This document shows positions 1-11,399 of a stretch of 64,000 bases of DNA, piece by piece. The notes under the pieces were generated by a model. The model was given only the letters and a program-made list of their open reading frames with translations, did not search any database and had not been told where the DNA came from. The stretch lies in NCBI RefSeq assembly GCF_005239225.2, contig NC_133300.1, positions 7,221,875 to 7,285,874 on the forward strand, given 5' to 3'. The DNA is from Populus alba (lineage: Eukaryota; Streptophyta; Magnoliopsida; Malpighiales; Salicaceae). The position numbers and the translations under genes are program-made. Positions within the stretch are counted from its first letter, which is position 1; each line of letters opens with the position of its first letter.

Positions 1-1631
1 ATGTTATCGTGAATGCCTTGTTGTTTTCCATGCAATATAGACATGCTAGTTTCCCATACGTGCTCAACCCAAAAAGCATTCCATAAGCTGGAAAATCATT
101 GATAGCCCACATCAAAGTTGCCCTCATAAGGAAATTTTGTTTCCTCGATATATCATAAGTCAAAGCTCCAGAGGGCCACAACTGCACCAACTCATCAATC
201 AATGGTCAAAGACAAACATCTATATTCCAGCTCGGGCTACTTGGTCCGGGTATGACAGTAGATAAAAACATGAACTCTGGCCTCATACACATTCCTGGTG
301 GCAAGATATAAACCGTGAGTATGATCGGCCAACAAGAATAAGGAGCAGTAAATGACCCAAATGGGTTGAATCCGTCTGTAAACAACCTAAGACACACATT
401 CCTTGATTCAGCTGAAAAGTGAAAATGAACACTGTTAAAGTGTTTCCATGCTTCATCGTCATAAGGATGCACCATCACTCCATCAACCGCATCATGTGAT
501 TGGTGCCATGTCATGTGCTCGGCAGTCCTTGGTGACATGAATAACCTCCGCAGTCTAGGTTTGATTGGGAAGTATCTAAGTTTTTTATATGCCACTAGGG
601 TCTTTCCCCTGCCAGTTCTGGGTTTGTAACGAGAATGCCCGTATGTCATGCACCCATTCATCTCAGCATTTTCAAGGTAGTATAACATGAAGAAGTTAGG
701 GAACATATCAATTTTCTAGTATCCTAAACCGAGGGGTTTCATCATGAACTTCACAGCATAGAAGTTATTTATATGTTGCGATTTGTGCCATGTCATGTGA
801 TTGGTGTTTCCACGCTGTTAAAGTGTTTCCACACTTTGTTGTCATAAGGATACACCATCACTCTATCAACTGCATCATGTGATTGGTGCCATATCATGTG
901 CTCGGCAGTCCTTGGTGACATGAATAACCTCTGCAGTCTAGGTGTGATTGGGAAGTATCTAAGTTTTTTATATGCCACTAGAGTCTTTCCCCTGCCAGTT
1001 CTGGGTTTGTAACGGGAAAGCCCATATGTCATGCACTCAGTCATCTCAGCATTCTCAACATGAAGAAGCTAGGGCACATGTCAATTTTCTGGTATCCTAA
1101 ACCGAGGGGTTTCATGATGGACTTCACAGCATAGAAGTTCTCTTTCAGCCTATTCCCTTTAGGTAAAATGCTTTTCGCCAATTCAATAATTTTTTCATAC
1201 CCGGCCTCACTCAATCCATGATTTGACTTGATAGTGAACACTTATGCTACGACCGATAATTTACTGTGGTTTGTGCAGCCATCCAATAATGGTTCGTCAG
1301 AATCTTTCAACAAATCAAAAAACCTAGCTACATCTGCATTTGGTTCGTCTTCTACAATTGGACATTAACTGACATTACCTTGATTCATTCTCATTGTATC
1401 CATAACCATATTCCTATAAGGATTAGTGTTGTCATTTTCCGCTTCATGCACATTGCTAGCACTAGAAGTTGACCCAACCACCATTTCTCCCATTCTATTC
1501 TTACTAACAAATACTTCTCCATGTGCATACCAACACTGGTAATTCTCCATAAACCCTTTGTGTAGAAGATGCATCATTACAACATCTGGATGCAGATACT
1601 TTTTATTTCGACACTTCCTACATGGACACAT
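1..1631 (-). pseudogene. TNP2-like CACTA transposase, N-terminal part, rearranged
   Basis: Read on the minus strand, 1631-1365 encodes the transposase-associated domain that begins TNP2 proteins (CPCRKCRNKKYLHPDV, then WYAHGE). After it come a linker (1241-1041), the RYKPRTGRGKTLVAYKKLRY block and the WHQSHDAVDGVMVHP block, and the part with GFNPFGS and LPPGMCMRPEFMFLS (706-206). Bases 1-200 continue into the LACPYCMKN region. Frames are broken between these blocks and a stretch of about 330 bp is present twice, so no full protein can be made. In an intact element this would be the DD(E/D)-type transposase acting at the terminal repeats. Confidence 0.85.
434..1140. repeat. direct duplication of about 330 bp inside the transposase
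   Basis: Bases 434-768 and 813-1140 carry the same transposase segment, starting at GTTAAAGTGTTTCCA and ending at CATAGAAGTT, with scattered point differences. The second copy lacks the AAGGTAGTATAA stretch. The joint at about 769-812 repeats a short piece of the copy itself (TGCCATGTCATGTGATTGG), which suggests unequal exchange or replication slippage rather than two insertions. Confidence 0.75.
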
Positions 1632-2029
1632 AATACCGCCTCAAGTAAAATTTCTGGGAATAAATGTTGTGAAATTAGATAAATTAATAAAACCCTGAAC
1701 CCTGTTACAAATACAAATATTAAATATTCATTATTATTTATCAACGTCCATACAAATTAATACATATAAATTTATGAAAATTACAACTCCGCAATACCAT
1801 TGATAAAACTTAAAACGGACCCATTAAACAAGCTATTAATTATTTCAAAACAGCACATGTAATTTGGTAATTAAATAAAGTTTGAACAATTTACAAACAA
1901 ATACAATCTTACAAAATCTAAAGAAAACCATAGCAAGTATAAAATTATACATTCATATACTACAAGTTTGTTTGACAAATAACAATAAAACCACCACATC
2001 AAAAACCGCCTTTTTTTTTTTAATGCTGA

Positions 2030-2195
2030 ACATTCCATCCGTAATTCAATCGGTAACTATCGACCGAATGTTTCCGTCGGTATATACCGACGGAATGACA
2101 GACGGAAACAATTATGTCGATAATTTCGACCTCACTTTACCGACATAAATATTCCGTCAGTAAATCCGTTGATATTAAGCGAATTTCTGGTAGTG
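2030..2195. repeat. CACTA subterminal repeats and terminal inverted repeat
   Basis: The last 165 bases of the element hold several direct and inverted copies of a CCGTCGGTA / TACCGACGG motif, for example around 2073-2093. In En/Spm-type elements such motifs bind the TNPA protein. The block ends with the terminal repeat at 2179-2195. Confidence 0.75.
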
Positions 2196-3313
2196 GTTGG
2201 AGCCATATACATCAACATTTAGGATTCAAAGTATATATTCTTTACAACAACATGATGCATGGACTCGAGGATCCTGGAGGGATTTTTAAGTATGTAAAGA
2301 TAAAAGGCATATAGATAGGAATGTCAAATTGTAACAATCTCAAATTAAAAGAAGAGGTGCATATGCTTTATACATATGCATGTGTGTGCATCGGAATGTA
2401 AATGATAAATTTGGTTTTGTGCAAGTTTTCCTTGATTATATTCTAGATGGATCCAGAAACCACCATTCACATTCAATGGATCATGGGTGGAAATACTGAT
2501 GATAGTGACCTAAAAGATGGTGTTGTATGCTTGTGTTCTAATTCTTCGAAATCCAAAAAAAAAAAGTAAAAAGGTGTGTGACAGAAATGATTGGATAGCC
2601 TAGCTATTAGATATCATTGGGTGTCAGTGCAATCTAAAATTCTAGTCATTTAGGTGGAAAAAAGCTAGCACAAACAGGTAAAAAAATTAAAATTTTCTTA
2701 AAAAAAATTGTTTATTATCAGCAATTTATTTTTTTTGCTTTTATTATGTCATGTTTGATCATATTTACAGCATTTAAAATAAATGCAAAATTAAGGTTTA
2801 TAAGATTTGAAATAATGACTGATCATGCTTCCTTGTTTCCTTTCGAAAATGAGAAGATTTAATACCAATCCGTTTATAGATATTGAGTTTAAATCTCTAC
2901 CTTATGAACCAAAAACGAAAATGAAAAAAATTGTCATTTTACTTTATAGAGTATTCTGTGCAATGTAGGTGCAGCCAAACTTTTAAAAGGATTTCGATTC
3001 TAGCTGCTGGATTCTAAAGTGTAGCATACATATAATGGCTATAATAGATCTTCGAATCATCTTCGGAATTCAGAATTCAAAAACATACAGCGCATGGTAA
3101 TAATAACAGTAGACTCAGAATCTACTGCAAATAAAGCAAATCACAAGTACCGACATTATAATATTCTTGAGCCTTCATATAACTTGGCAATCGACAAGTA
3201 AATCAGGCATTGCACCTTTGCTCTTCGATCCTCTCCCGTCGAAGTTGCATTAAGCTTTTGTTTCTTGGTCTCGGAAGGGAACCTTCTTCTTGTATTTGAA
3301 TTATATTGCTCCC
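2196..3313. other. 5' flank of metacaspase 1; no other gene seen
   Basis: No coding sequence is recognisable. The last 170 bases look like a promoter and leader: CATATAAC at 3178-3185 is a possible TATA box. The stretch CCGACATTATAATATTCTTG at about 3152-3171 has a close match 5' of the second metacaspase, at about 29613-29632. Confidence 0.5.
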
Positions 3314-5073
3314 ATGAGTGGCAATAATCACATCATGATAGTGGCTAGAGGGGTTGTGTGCGGTAAATGTAGACACCGATTATCAATACCGACAACAAAT
3401 TCCACGGAAGTTAAGTGCCCAACTTGCAATAACATGAATCCAATTCCAAACTATGAACAATTCGGTAACAAAGATCGGAGCATCCAAAAGTTAATCGTTA
3501 AGGCAAAGGAAAAGATATCAGGCAATAATCTAAGTAGTAGCCAAAAACCAGACTCGCTGAATAAGAAGCCCTCCCCCTTGTCATCATCATCGGAGACAAG
3601 ACCAGCAGGGAAGCGAGCGCTGCTGATCGGGGTGACTTACAAAAGGAAGCACAAGCTTAAGGGGACAATCAATGATGTGAAGAGCATGAGAGAATTGTTG
3701 ATCCTCAATTTGGGCTTCAAGGAGGAGAACATTCTGGTTCTGACAGGTATTTCTTATGGTCATAGACAGGCATGCTTGTAGTTTCAATGTACATAGTTCA
3801 GATAATTGTTATTCCTTCTCTTATTTTGTGCTCTCACTTTATTTTTTTCATTGCCTTGCTAATGAGTGGAAATCTTCTTTTCGATACGCATATGCTAGTG
3901 CATGGGATGCAATAAAATTAACTTGGTTGTCTGGAAATTTATTTATCGCAAAATGCGTGAAGAATAGTTAATGCTTTGTTATTTCTTGCACTACAAAATG
4001 CAGAGCAGGAGACAGAACCAGAACTAATTCCAACAAAGAAAAACATCCTGAAATCCCTGAAATGGCTCGTGAAGGGCTGTCAGGCAGGTGACTCCCTCGT
4101 GTTCTACTTCTCCGGCCATGGCATAAGTCAACCAGATTTTGAAGGTGATGAGCGAGATGGGTTTGCCGAAAATATTTGTCCGGTGGATTTCATGACCGAA
4201 GGCATGATCGTTGACAATGATATTAATTCAACCATTGTTTGGCCGCTCAAAAAAGGTGTCACTCTTCATGCAATTGTCGATGCCTGTCACAGCGGAACCG
4301 TCCTTGATCTTGAGCATGTCTACAATAGGCAAGAGTAAGTTTCATCCCTTTGCGATTGTTATAAAGCTTGCAAGGTTCGATACATCACCAAGCTTCAGCT
4401 GCTCATTTATTTGTTATCCTGCTTTGCGTAGTTTCCCCTTTATAGGCTGAAAATGCATATTTCTTCTTTGCAACAGAAAAAAATGGGACGATAACAGCCC
4501 TCTATCTGGAAATGCTAGGAAACATCCGGATGGTGGATTGGCAATATCTCTCAGTGCTTGTCTTGATAATCAAGTTGCTGCTGATACCACCGTAAGATAA
4601 GCACTGTAGTTCAATAATATTCTCTCTATTATCTACCTACAAATTTCAACATTCTGAAGTGATATAATTAATATGATTAATTGTTGTATCTTCAGAGGAA
4701 ATATTTGAATTAGCTAACTCGTCTATTTACATAAATTTTCAGGCATTCACGGGAAAGACAATGAATGGAGCTATGACCTTCCTTTTAATTAAAATTATGA
4801 AGAAATATCACGGACCAACATATGGTGACCTACTTGATCTGATGCATGAAGAATTGGAGAAAGCTAATGAAAGCAGATGCTTTGCTGAAAAAATCTTCAA
4901 AAAAATAACGAAAAACATGTTATTGCAGGTCATCTTCTGTCATAAACTTACTATTTCCCTGGTTTAGAAAACATTTTCATATGAATTCTCATAGTGTTCT
5001 TTGATGTGTGCAGAAGCCTCAGATTTCAGCTTCCAAACCATTCGATGTTTACAAGGAACATTTTGTTCTGTAA
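3314..5073 (+). CDS. Type I metacaspase 1 (LSD1 zinc finger + caspase-like domain), five exons
   Basis: Exons 3314-3746, 4004-4334, 4477-4591, 4743-4928 and 5014-5073 join in frame to 374 aa; all introns are GT/AG. Residues 16-38 form an LSD1-type zinc finger (C16, C19, C35, C38) and a Ser/Lys-rich linker runs to about 95. The p20 part starts at KRALLIGVTYK and holds the catalytic pair His183 (YFSGHG) and Cys239 (VDACHSG). The p10 part follows from about 295, and the C-terminus FDVYKEHFVL matches the family end. Type I metacaspases are Ca2+-dependent Cys proteases cleaving after Arg/Lys; in Arabidopsis the zinc-finger members act in hypersensitive cell death. Oddities: Thr118 replaces the usual Cys in LKGCIND, and the acidic motif reads DGFAEN instead of DGFDET. 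The start was chosen at 3314 because upstream in-frame sequence has no ATG and diverges. Length and exon phases match copies 2 and 3, so it is probably functional at sequence level. Confidence 0.93.
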
Positions 5074-5439
5074 TCGTGACAGCAAGAAACTAAAATAACA
5101 GCATGTCTATGACTAGCGAGTCTCTGATAATAAGCAAGGAAAGGGGAAAAACATTTTCCTTCAGTTTCTTGATTTCCCTATTACGCAAATCTCTATAATT
5201 TAGCATACTACTTTTGGCAATCAGTGAATATCCTTAACCTACCAAGCGAACGTTTTGTTCTGGATCAACTGTGTCCCTAGATCGTTGAAGAGTTCGAAAC
5301 TGAACTTGTTTGCTTCTGGGTCCTGATTGTGTATTCTATATATGTAGAATAACATATTGTTGTTTAAAGCTATTTATTTGTGAACTTTTTATTATGAGCG
5401 TCACAAGATACAAAAATTATGACATATACTAGCTCTTAA
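5074..5439. other. 3' flank of metacaspase 1
   Basis: The stretch has no gene. It presumably includes the 3' untranslated region and polyadenylation site, but no clear signal stands out. Confidence 0.4.
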
Positions 5440-5590
5440 GGTAAAATGCTTCTTATCCATTCGACAATTCTGTTATAACCGGTTTCACTCAACCCGTAAT
5501 CAGACTTGATGGTAAACACTTGTGCAATGACCACTAATTTACTGTGATTTATGTAGCCACCCATAATAGTTCGTCAGAATCTTTAAAAAG

Positions 5591-6019
5591 TTATAAAAAC
5601 CCGGTCGCATCTACATTAGGTTCTTTATCTATGACTGGACATTGACTAGTATGACCTTGATTCATTCTCATTGCATCTATAATCATAGTCCTATAAGGAT
5701 TGTTGTTGTCAGTTTCAACTCCATACACATTGCTAGCACTAGAAGTTGACCCAACCATCCTTTTTACCATGGTCTCGTAAGGAACAAATAGTTCTCCAAG
5801 TGCATACCAACACAAGTATTTCTCCATGAACCTTTTGTGTAGAAGATGCATCGTTATAACATCTGAATAGAGAAACTTTTTATTTTGACACCTCTTACAT
5901 AGAAACCTAATATCGCCTTCACTAATATTTCTCAAAATAGAAGTTGTGTAATTAATAAAACCCCGAATACTTTTACAATAATCCATCATCTGCAATCCTT
6001 GGCATGAATCCTTGTACAT
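5591..6019 (-). pseudogene. Transposase-associated domain of a CACTA transposase
   Basis: A 142-aa open stretch reads MYKDSCQGLQMMDYC, then CKRCQNKKFLYSDV and CWYALGELF. This is the N-terminal domain preceding TNP2 in plant CACTA proteins. The usual CPC of the Cys-rich motif is FLC here. Downstream transposase blocks are missing, so it is a stranded fragment. Confidence 0.8.
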
Positions 6020-6033
6020 CCATGACTTTTATT

Positions 6034-6035
<2 letters not shown>

Positions 6036-6109
<74 letters not shown>
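6036..6109. repeat. (AC)n(TA)n compound microsatellite
   Basis: About 15 AC units run directly into about 22 TA units, inside the CACTA fragment. Confidence 0.95.
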
Positions 6110-6113
<4 letters not shown>

Positions 6114-6785
6114 ACAACAATATGTATTAATTAACTATGTTAAGTAAATAATCAACCTACTTTCATACCTTTCTTGATTCATTATCAATTATCTATGTAC
6201 ATATAAATTTGTACATATTAATCTATAAAAATTACAACTCAGTAACAAAATTAACAACATATAAAACATACCTGTTAAACAAGCCATTATATCATCACAA
6301 CACACCTAAGTTGATAATTTGACATAATTTTCAACAATGTACAAACAAATACAAATGTAGAAAATCTAAAACAAACCATAACATATACAAAATCATGTAC
6401 CCATACAACAAGTTTGTTAGAGGAAAACAAAAAACAAGTAAACACCCAAACAAAATACATATTCTACAAAAACATGCAATAAAAAAAAATTGAGATTTCA
6501 AAATTGTGTTCAAATTTAAAAAATGATAGATTTACTTACTTAAAATGGAAAAACCGCAATAAATTGTTGTTGTGACTGAAAATGGGGAGGAGAGGGTCGA
6601 CCAAGTCATATATTAACCATTACTGATGGAATTACCGACAAATTGTTTCAATATGTCAATCTGTCGGCAATTCTGTTGGTATAAGTGACACATCATTGTT
6701 TGGATTTCTCTATTTGAATCCAACTATAATTTCATTGGTAAAAGCGTTCACAAAAAATTACACATCATTGTGCTTTTTGGATTTT

Positions 6786-7813
6786 TTAAATTCCTATTTT
6801 TAATCTTGATGCTTGAAAAAGATTATGTTAGGTTTTATCCTTAGCCTATGAAAGAATTGATTTTAATCTTGAGCCTAGAAAAAGATTGAGATGATTTGAT
6901 ACTAACTCGGAAAAAGATTAGGTTTAATCTTGAGCCCGTAAAAAGATTGTGTAATTGGTTTGGCACACATATTAAGGAGACCGTGTGTTACAGTGAATAC
7001 TTAAACATAAGCTAGTAGTAGCTAATTCATCAAATAATGACTTGCCATGCTGCATTTACGTAGTAACCGAAGCATATCCTTGTCGAAGATCTTGAAAAGA
7101 CCATGGAGTTGCATAATGTAAAAATTCAACGGAGAAATGAGCACTCTCTCAAGAGTGCACCAAACACAAGAAGCCTAACAATCTATTGCTTAAAATAAGT
7201 TGATCATGTTGCTTCCAACGAAGAAATAAGAGGTTGATTGCTGAAGAAGAACCATCAAAACTGTTAGAAACATGGATGAAGGAACCATGGTTTTGCTCTG
7301 CAGGTTAGGGCTGCTGCTAGTGGGAGAAAGGACCATCGGCAACAATTTTTAAATGGCTGGTCGGTTGGGCTACACCCCTGGTGGTGAGGGGGAAGGTGGC
7401 GATAGCAGCAGTAGAGTCCATTTAGGTGAGGGAGAGAGAAGGCCAGCTGCAAGGGGAGAGGGAGAGAAGAGTTTTGACAACAGAAGGTTTTGATATCAAG
7501 TTGAGAATAATTAGGAGGCTTAACCTATTGGTTAGCCAACTTTTCTTTATATATATGTACGGCAATATACAATAGTAATAGTGGAGATTATAATACTAGA
7601 GTATGACTATAATATTTCCTATATAGCATGCCTATAATATTTTCTATATAGATACATTCTATAATAGAGCTTGAAAAATTTGAATTCATCTACTTAAAAA
7701 AATGTATAGAATAGTTTGTAAGAGGTCATCTTTATCATTTGTTGTCACCACAACAAATTAACCCTAAACCTTCAAGTTTAATATTTTTAGAAAAGAAAAA
7801 ATGATGTTATTAT
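6786..7813. other. intergenic, no gene recognised
   Basis: The region is AT-rich. A short G-rich stretch near 7300-7470 is open on the minus strand for 62 codons but resembles no family I know. A repeated phrase (AAAAAGATTAGGTTTAATCTTGAGCC type) occurs three or four times between 6800 and 6945. Confidence 0.4.
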
Positions 7814-8462
7814 TGTTGCACCCGACATCGCAGTGGCCCACAAAATAATTTTTCAATTAATTATGGAAAAAGAACAAATTTCTGGCATCTTGTTCTTTTA
7901 GGGGAAAAATGTCTTGTTTGAGGAGTTGTCACCTAGTATTATGGTTACTAGGAACCCTAACTGGTCAATAGAGATTCTATGGCTCGGGATTGGTTATGTA
8001 AAAGGGAAGATATTATCACCCCTTAAACGTTTTGCATGAAGCAGATTGCATTGTTGGTTTTGTCTTAATTTGCTAAATGTTTACTAGTTTATACTATGAC
8101 AATTTGCTTATAATATTCCCGACTCTGGCGCCAGTAAATATTCACATAAAATAAATTTTTTTTTTACACGAGCATATATATATATTTTTATTTTTCTAGC
8201 TAAATAAAATAAAATACAATGAACAAAAATAATATAAATTTAAATCGGTATTTTTATTTCTGACTCTAGCATCAGTGAATAAACTAATAAATTTATATTA
8301 TATTTATTTATGCACACATTTTTTATTTTTTATATTTTTTCTACTTTTTATTTTTTTATTTTATTATTATTTTTTGGGTTGGGCCCAACTCAGCCCCATG
8401 GGCTGGACCCCAGCCGGCTCGGCCCGGTTGGGCAAAAGAAGAAGAAGCACGCGTGCATGAAT

Positions 8463-8493
8463 AGTGTGAAGGTAATTAAATTACCTTCACACT
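8463..8493. repeat. perfect 31-bp palindrome
   Basis: The arms AGTGTGAAGGTAATT and AATTACCTTCACACT are exact inverses, 15 bp each, around a single A. It lies inside the solo LTR. A second small palindrome, GCACGCGTGC, lies just upstream (8447-8456). Confidence 0.9.
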
Positions 8494-9369
8494 GCATTTG
8501 AAACTTATTGAATGCAGGGAATGGAAACTTACCTGTGCAGCAAAGAATGGCGCCGAAGACAATGGCGTGGTGGCTGTTTTCTTTTGTTTCCCGGTGTAGC
8601 TCCACTGTCCTTTGGATTGTTCTTTTTCTGTAGGCGCGAAATGGTTGCCTCTCCGTTTTTCTTTCCTTCTCTGTTTTCCTTCTTCCCCTTTGAGATTGTG
8701 TTTAGGAAGGAAAGAAAACCTTTGGTCTCTGCTTTCAAATTCCCCTGCTCTGGACGAAGACTACGATGGTAAGGGTCCTGGAACCGGGGGTTGGCTGGAC
8801 CCAAGCTTTCTCGGGTTCTTTGCTTTGTTTTTGCTCTGGTTCTGCCTCTAGCCCTGCTCTGGTTTTCCTCTGGTTTTCTGGTTTTTTCGTGTCTCCTGTG
8901 TTCCCTTCGTATTCTAGGTTCTAAAGACGAGGGCAAAACTGGGTACACTGGCTTTTACTCCGGTTTCTTCTCCCGGTTTTTCCTTCTCCTTTTCAGTCCA
9001 ATCCCCCATTTTTTCTTCCTGTTTTCCCCGGTTTTGTGATTGCCCCCTGTTCGTGGCTCTTTTTTTGTCTCCTTTTCTTCCCACGTTCTTTGTTTTTTCT
9101 GGCTTTATAGCCACAGAATTCCACCGTTACCAGGTAATCAATCGACTGTTATTGTAGGAGTAATGGTGGTGGCGGGCAGCTAAGGCGTTGAAGAAGATGA
9201 ACAGTGTTGAGAAACGACACTGTTTTTGGTGTTTTGCGTTTTGATCCTTGACATTTTGAATTTTTGAAGTCCAATCCTTAGGTAAATTGTAATTGAACCC
9301 CTGTATCTCAGCGCCATTTAGAAATTGATTCTTGGGTTTTAATTTCTTTCAAATTTGACAAGCATCAGC

Positions 9370-9670
9370 CCTATACTTTGATAAGTTTTCAATTAAGTCC
9401 TTGGTTTCATTAATTTAATTAAATCCAAGTCCAATTGAGTTCAAAACTTATCAATTCTTCAATTAAACCCTTAATTTGATTAATTAAATTAATTCCAAAA
9501 TTAATTAAGTCTCAACACTTATTAATTCTCCAATTAAAATTTTAATTGGATTAATTAAATTAATTCTAAGCTCAATTAAGTCTCAAAACTTATCAATTCT
9601 CCAATTAAACCCTTGATTAGATTAATTAGATTAACTCTAAAGTTTAATTAAACCCAAAATTTCCAATCAT
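9370..9670. repeat. tandem repeat, about 71-bp unit, about four copies
   Basis: The phrase ACTTATCAATTCTCCAATTAAA recurs at about 9446, 9517 and 9588, separated by TTAATTGGATTAATTAAATT-like text. It lies in the solo LTR upstream of its TATA-like box as the LTR is read. Confidence 0.75.
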
Positions 9671-9822
9671 GTTGCCCTTAACCCAGATTTTAATTCATTC
9701 TTCATTTATTTCATTTTACTTGTTTTTTTTTTCCATCATTATCATCATTTTTTTTTATGTTTTTCAGTAAATAAAATACTAATAATAATTAAAATAAAAT
9801 GATAAAAAATTAGGTGATAACA

Positions 9823-10915
9823 ATTATGTTCGGGCAAAATGATACAAACAATATGGCCATTACACAAGGATAATGTACCCTGATATGACATAAAAAGAAT
9901 AAGATATCAATCTGGAACTGAAATAATAAGTAAAATAAGACTTTACTTAGGAAATAGAACAAACACATAAAAGACAACCAAGATTTAGGAATAGTATAAG
10001 TCTTTTTCAAATATAAGCAGAAGCCACTCACACAATTCAAGAAATGTAGAGCACAAAATCCAAGAAGAAAGAAAAAGGACGACTAGATAAAATCCAAGAA
10101 GCCACACCCAATAAATCAGAAATGAAGAAGGGAACAAATAAAAGAAGTTAGAAAGAACACTCCTTTTTCCCTCTCCTGAATCAAAACCATCTATAAAAGA
10201 GTTTTAATATGCAAAGAACACACCATCAAAATATATCGGGAATTTTCTATCCTGCATTTTTCTTATTTTAAGAAAAAAAATACTGGATGAAAACGAAATG
10301 TAAAAAAAAAAAAAAAATTCCTTCAAAATATAAATAATAATCGATTTTCTAAACAAGAAAAAAAACACTATGCTAAATAATTGTTTAAATAAAAAAGAGG
10401 AAATTATATGGATTCTTTTAAATCTTCAGCAAAAGAAAATGATTCCCTCCTCTGGAGTTGAGCATCATACAACGTGATATGATTTGGGATAAAAAGAATC
10501 ATACAAGCAAAGATCTTCAAATTGGTATTTTCTGTCGTTTGAAAGTCAATTTACGAATGCCATCTTTGAGAAATAGGAGAACCTTTTTTGTATAAATCAC
10601 ATGGCTTTAATTAGAATTTAAAATAAAAAATGTTAAAGAGAAGAGTACTGAAAAGTTTTAAAATATATACTTATCTTCTAAACAAGCAATGTCTTGTCTA
10701 TAGATCAACTATCTCATAAGACTATTACTGATAATATAGCACATAAAATTAGAGAAAAAATTTAGTAAAAAATTTAAATGGATGCCGATCATGGTTCGAA
10801 ATAAATATTTAAGTTCCATCACATATAAATCATAGTTCAGGAGCCCTAATCATGCATTTTTTTTTTTTTTTTTTTGTTCCCTTCTTCTTCGAGAAAACTA
10901 ATCATGCTTTTTATA
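9823..10915. other. intergenic, no gene recognised
   Basis: The sequence is AT-rich and includes several A or T runs (10301-10316, 10858-10875). There is no supportable gene. Confidence 0.4.
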
Positions 10916-11060
10916 AAAGAATAATATAAATTATATATTGAATCATTACTTAACAATTTAAACTTTTGAGTTGAAATGATTTTTTTACATGATATCAGAG
11001 TTTTAATAATTAAATTATCATGAATTCAAATCTCATCACTCTTATTTTCTCTTCTAATTA
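10916..11060 (+). mobile_element. TRIM-type LTR with primer-binding site, partial
   Basis: AATAATATAAATTATATATTG is followed by TTAAACTTTTGAGTTGAAATG and then by TGATATCAGAG, a tRNA-Met-type primer site. The same order occurs at 55711 and, inverted, at 56808. Only one LTR and the start of the internal part are visible. Confidence 0.6.
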
Positions 11061-11399
11061 AAATTTAATTAATAGCACAAATTAATATGAATTATACTAT
11101 CAAATGCCAACGGATTTATTCCTTCAGTGAAACCCTTTGTAATTTTTTTTTAATTTGTTTTTACAAAATTATTTAGAACACATAATATAAAATTATATAA
11201 ATTAATGGTAATAAAAACCAATTATGCAAATAAAATTTCTATTAAACATCAAGAACAAAAAAATTAAGTTAAATAATATTCATTACAAACTGAATGTTTT
11301 TCAAAAAAAAATATTAAATGAAAATTTAAAGGTAAATAATATTTATTACAAATTTTAAAGGTGGAGCTAGAGGAGGAGGAGGAGGAGGAGAAGGCTTGT

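Larger units (their letters stand above)
1..2195 (-). mobile_element. CACTA (En/Spm) transposon, 5' half with intact right end
   Basis: The stretch reads on the minus strand as CACTA transposase (TNP2 family) followed by subterminal repeats and a terminal inverted repeat. The right end is at 2195, where the + strand ends in GAATTTCTGGTAGTG, so the element reads CACTACCAGAAATTC inward. The same terminus recurs at 28683. The next three bases, GTT, would be one copy of the 3-bp target duplication, but the other end lies outside the window. The element is decayed: its transposase is broken and internally duplicated. Confidence 0.88.
5440..6785 (-). mobile_element. CACTA transposon fragment
   Basis: The left part (5440-5590) matches the transposase linker seen at 1140-1360 and 26960-27180. 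It is followed by the transposase-associated domain and then by diverged subterminal motifs (ACCGACAAATTG, TCTGTCGGCAATT) near 6610-6740. No terminal CACTA sequence was found at either end, so both ends are approximate and the piece is truncated. Confidence 0.7.
7814..9822 (-). mobile_element. Solo LTR, Tat/Ogre-type gypsy
   Basis: The LTR is bounded by ATTAT at 7809-7813 and 9823-9827, a perfect 5-bp target duplication. Read on the minus strand it starts TGTTATCACC and ends GGGTGCAACA. It has the TATA-like CTATAAAG at about 9101-9108 and a long pyrimidine-rich stretch (8560-9100). A conserved block near its 3' end (7920-8060, ACTAGGTGACAACTCC and onward) is shared with three other LTR types here. 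No internal domain is attached, so it is a solo LTR. Open frames inside it (8390-9114) come from low-complexity sequence and are not genes. Confidence 0.85.

Noticed and set aside
8390..9114. Several overlapping open frames with Lys/Arg/Glu- or Phe/Leu-rich text
   Set aside because: All fall in the low-complexity part of the solo LTR at 7814-9822.
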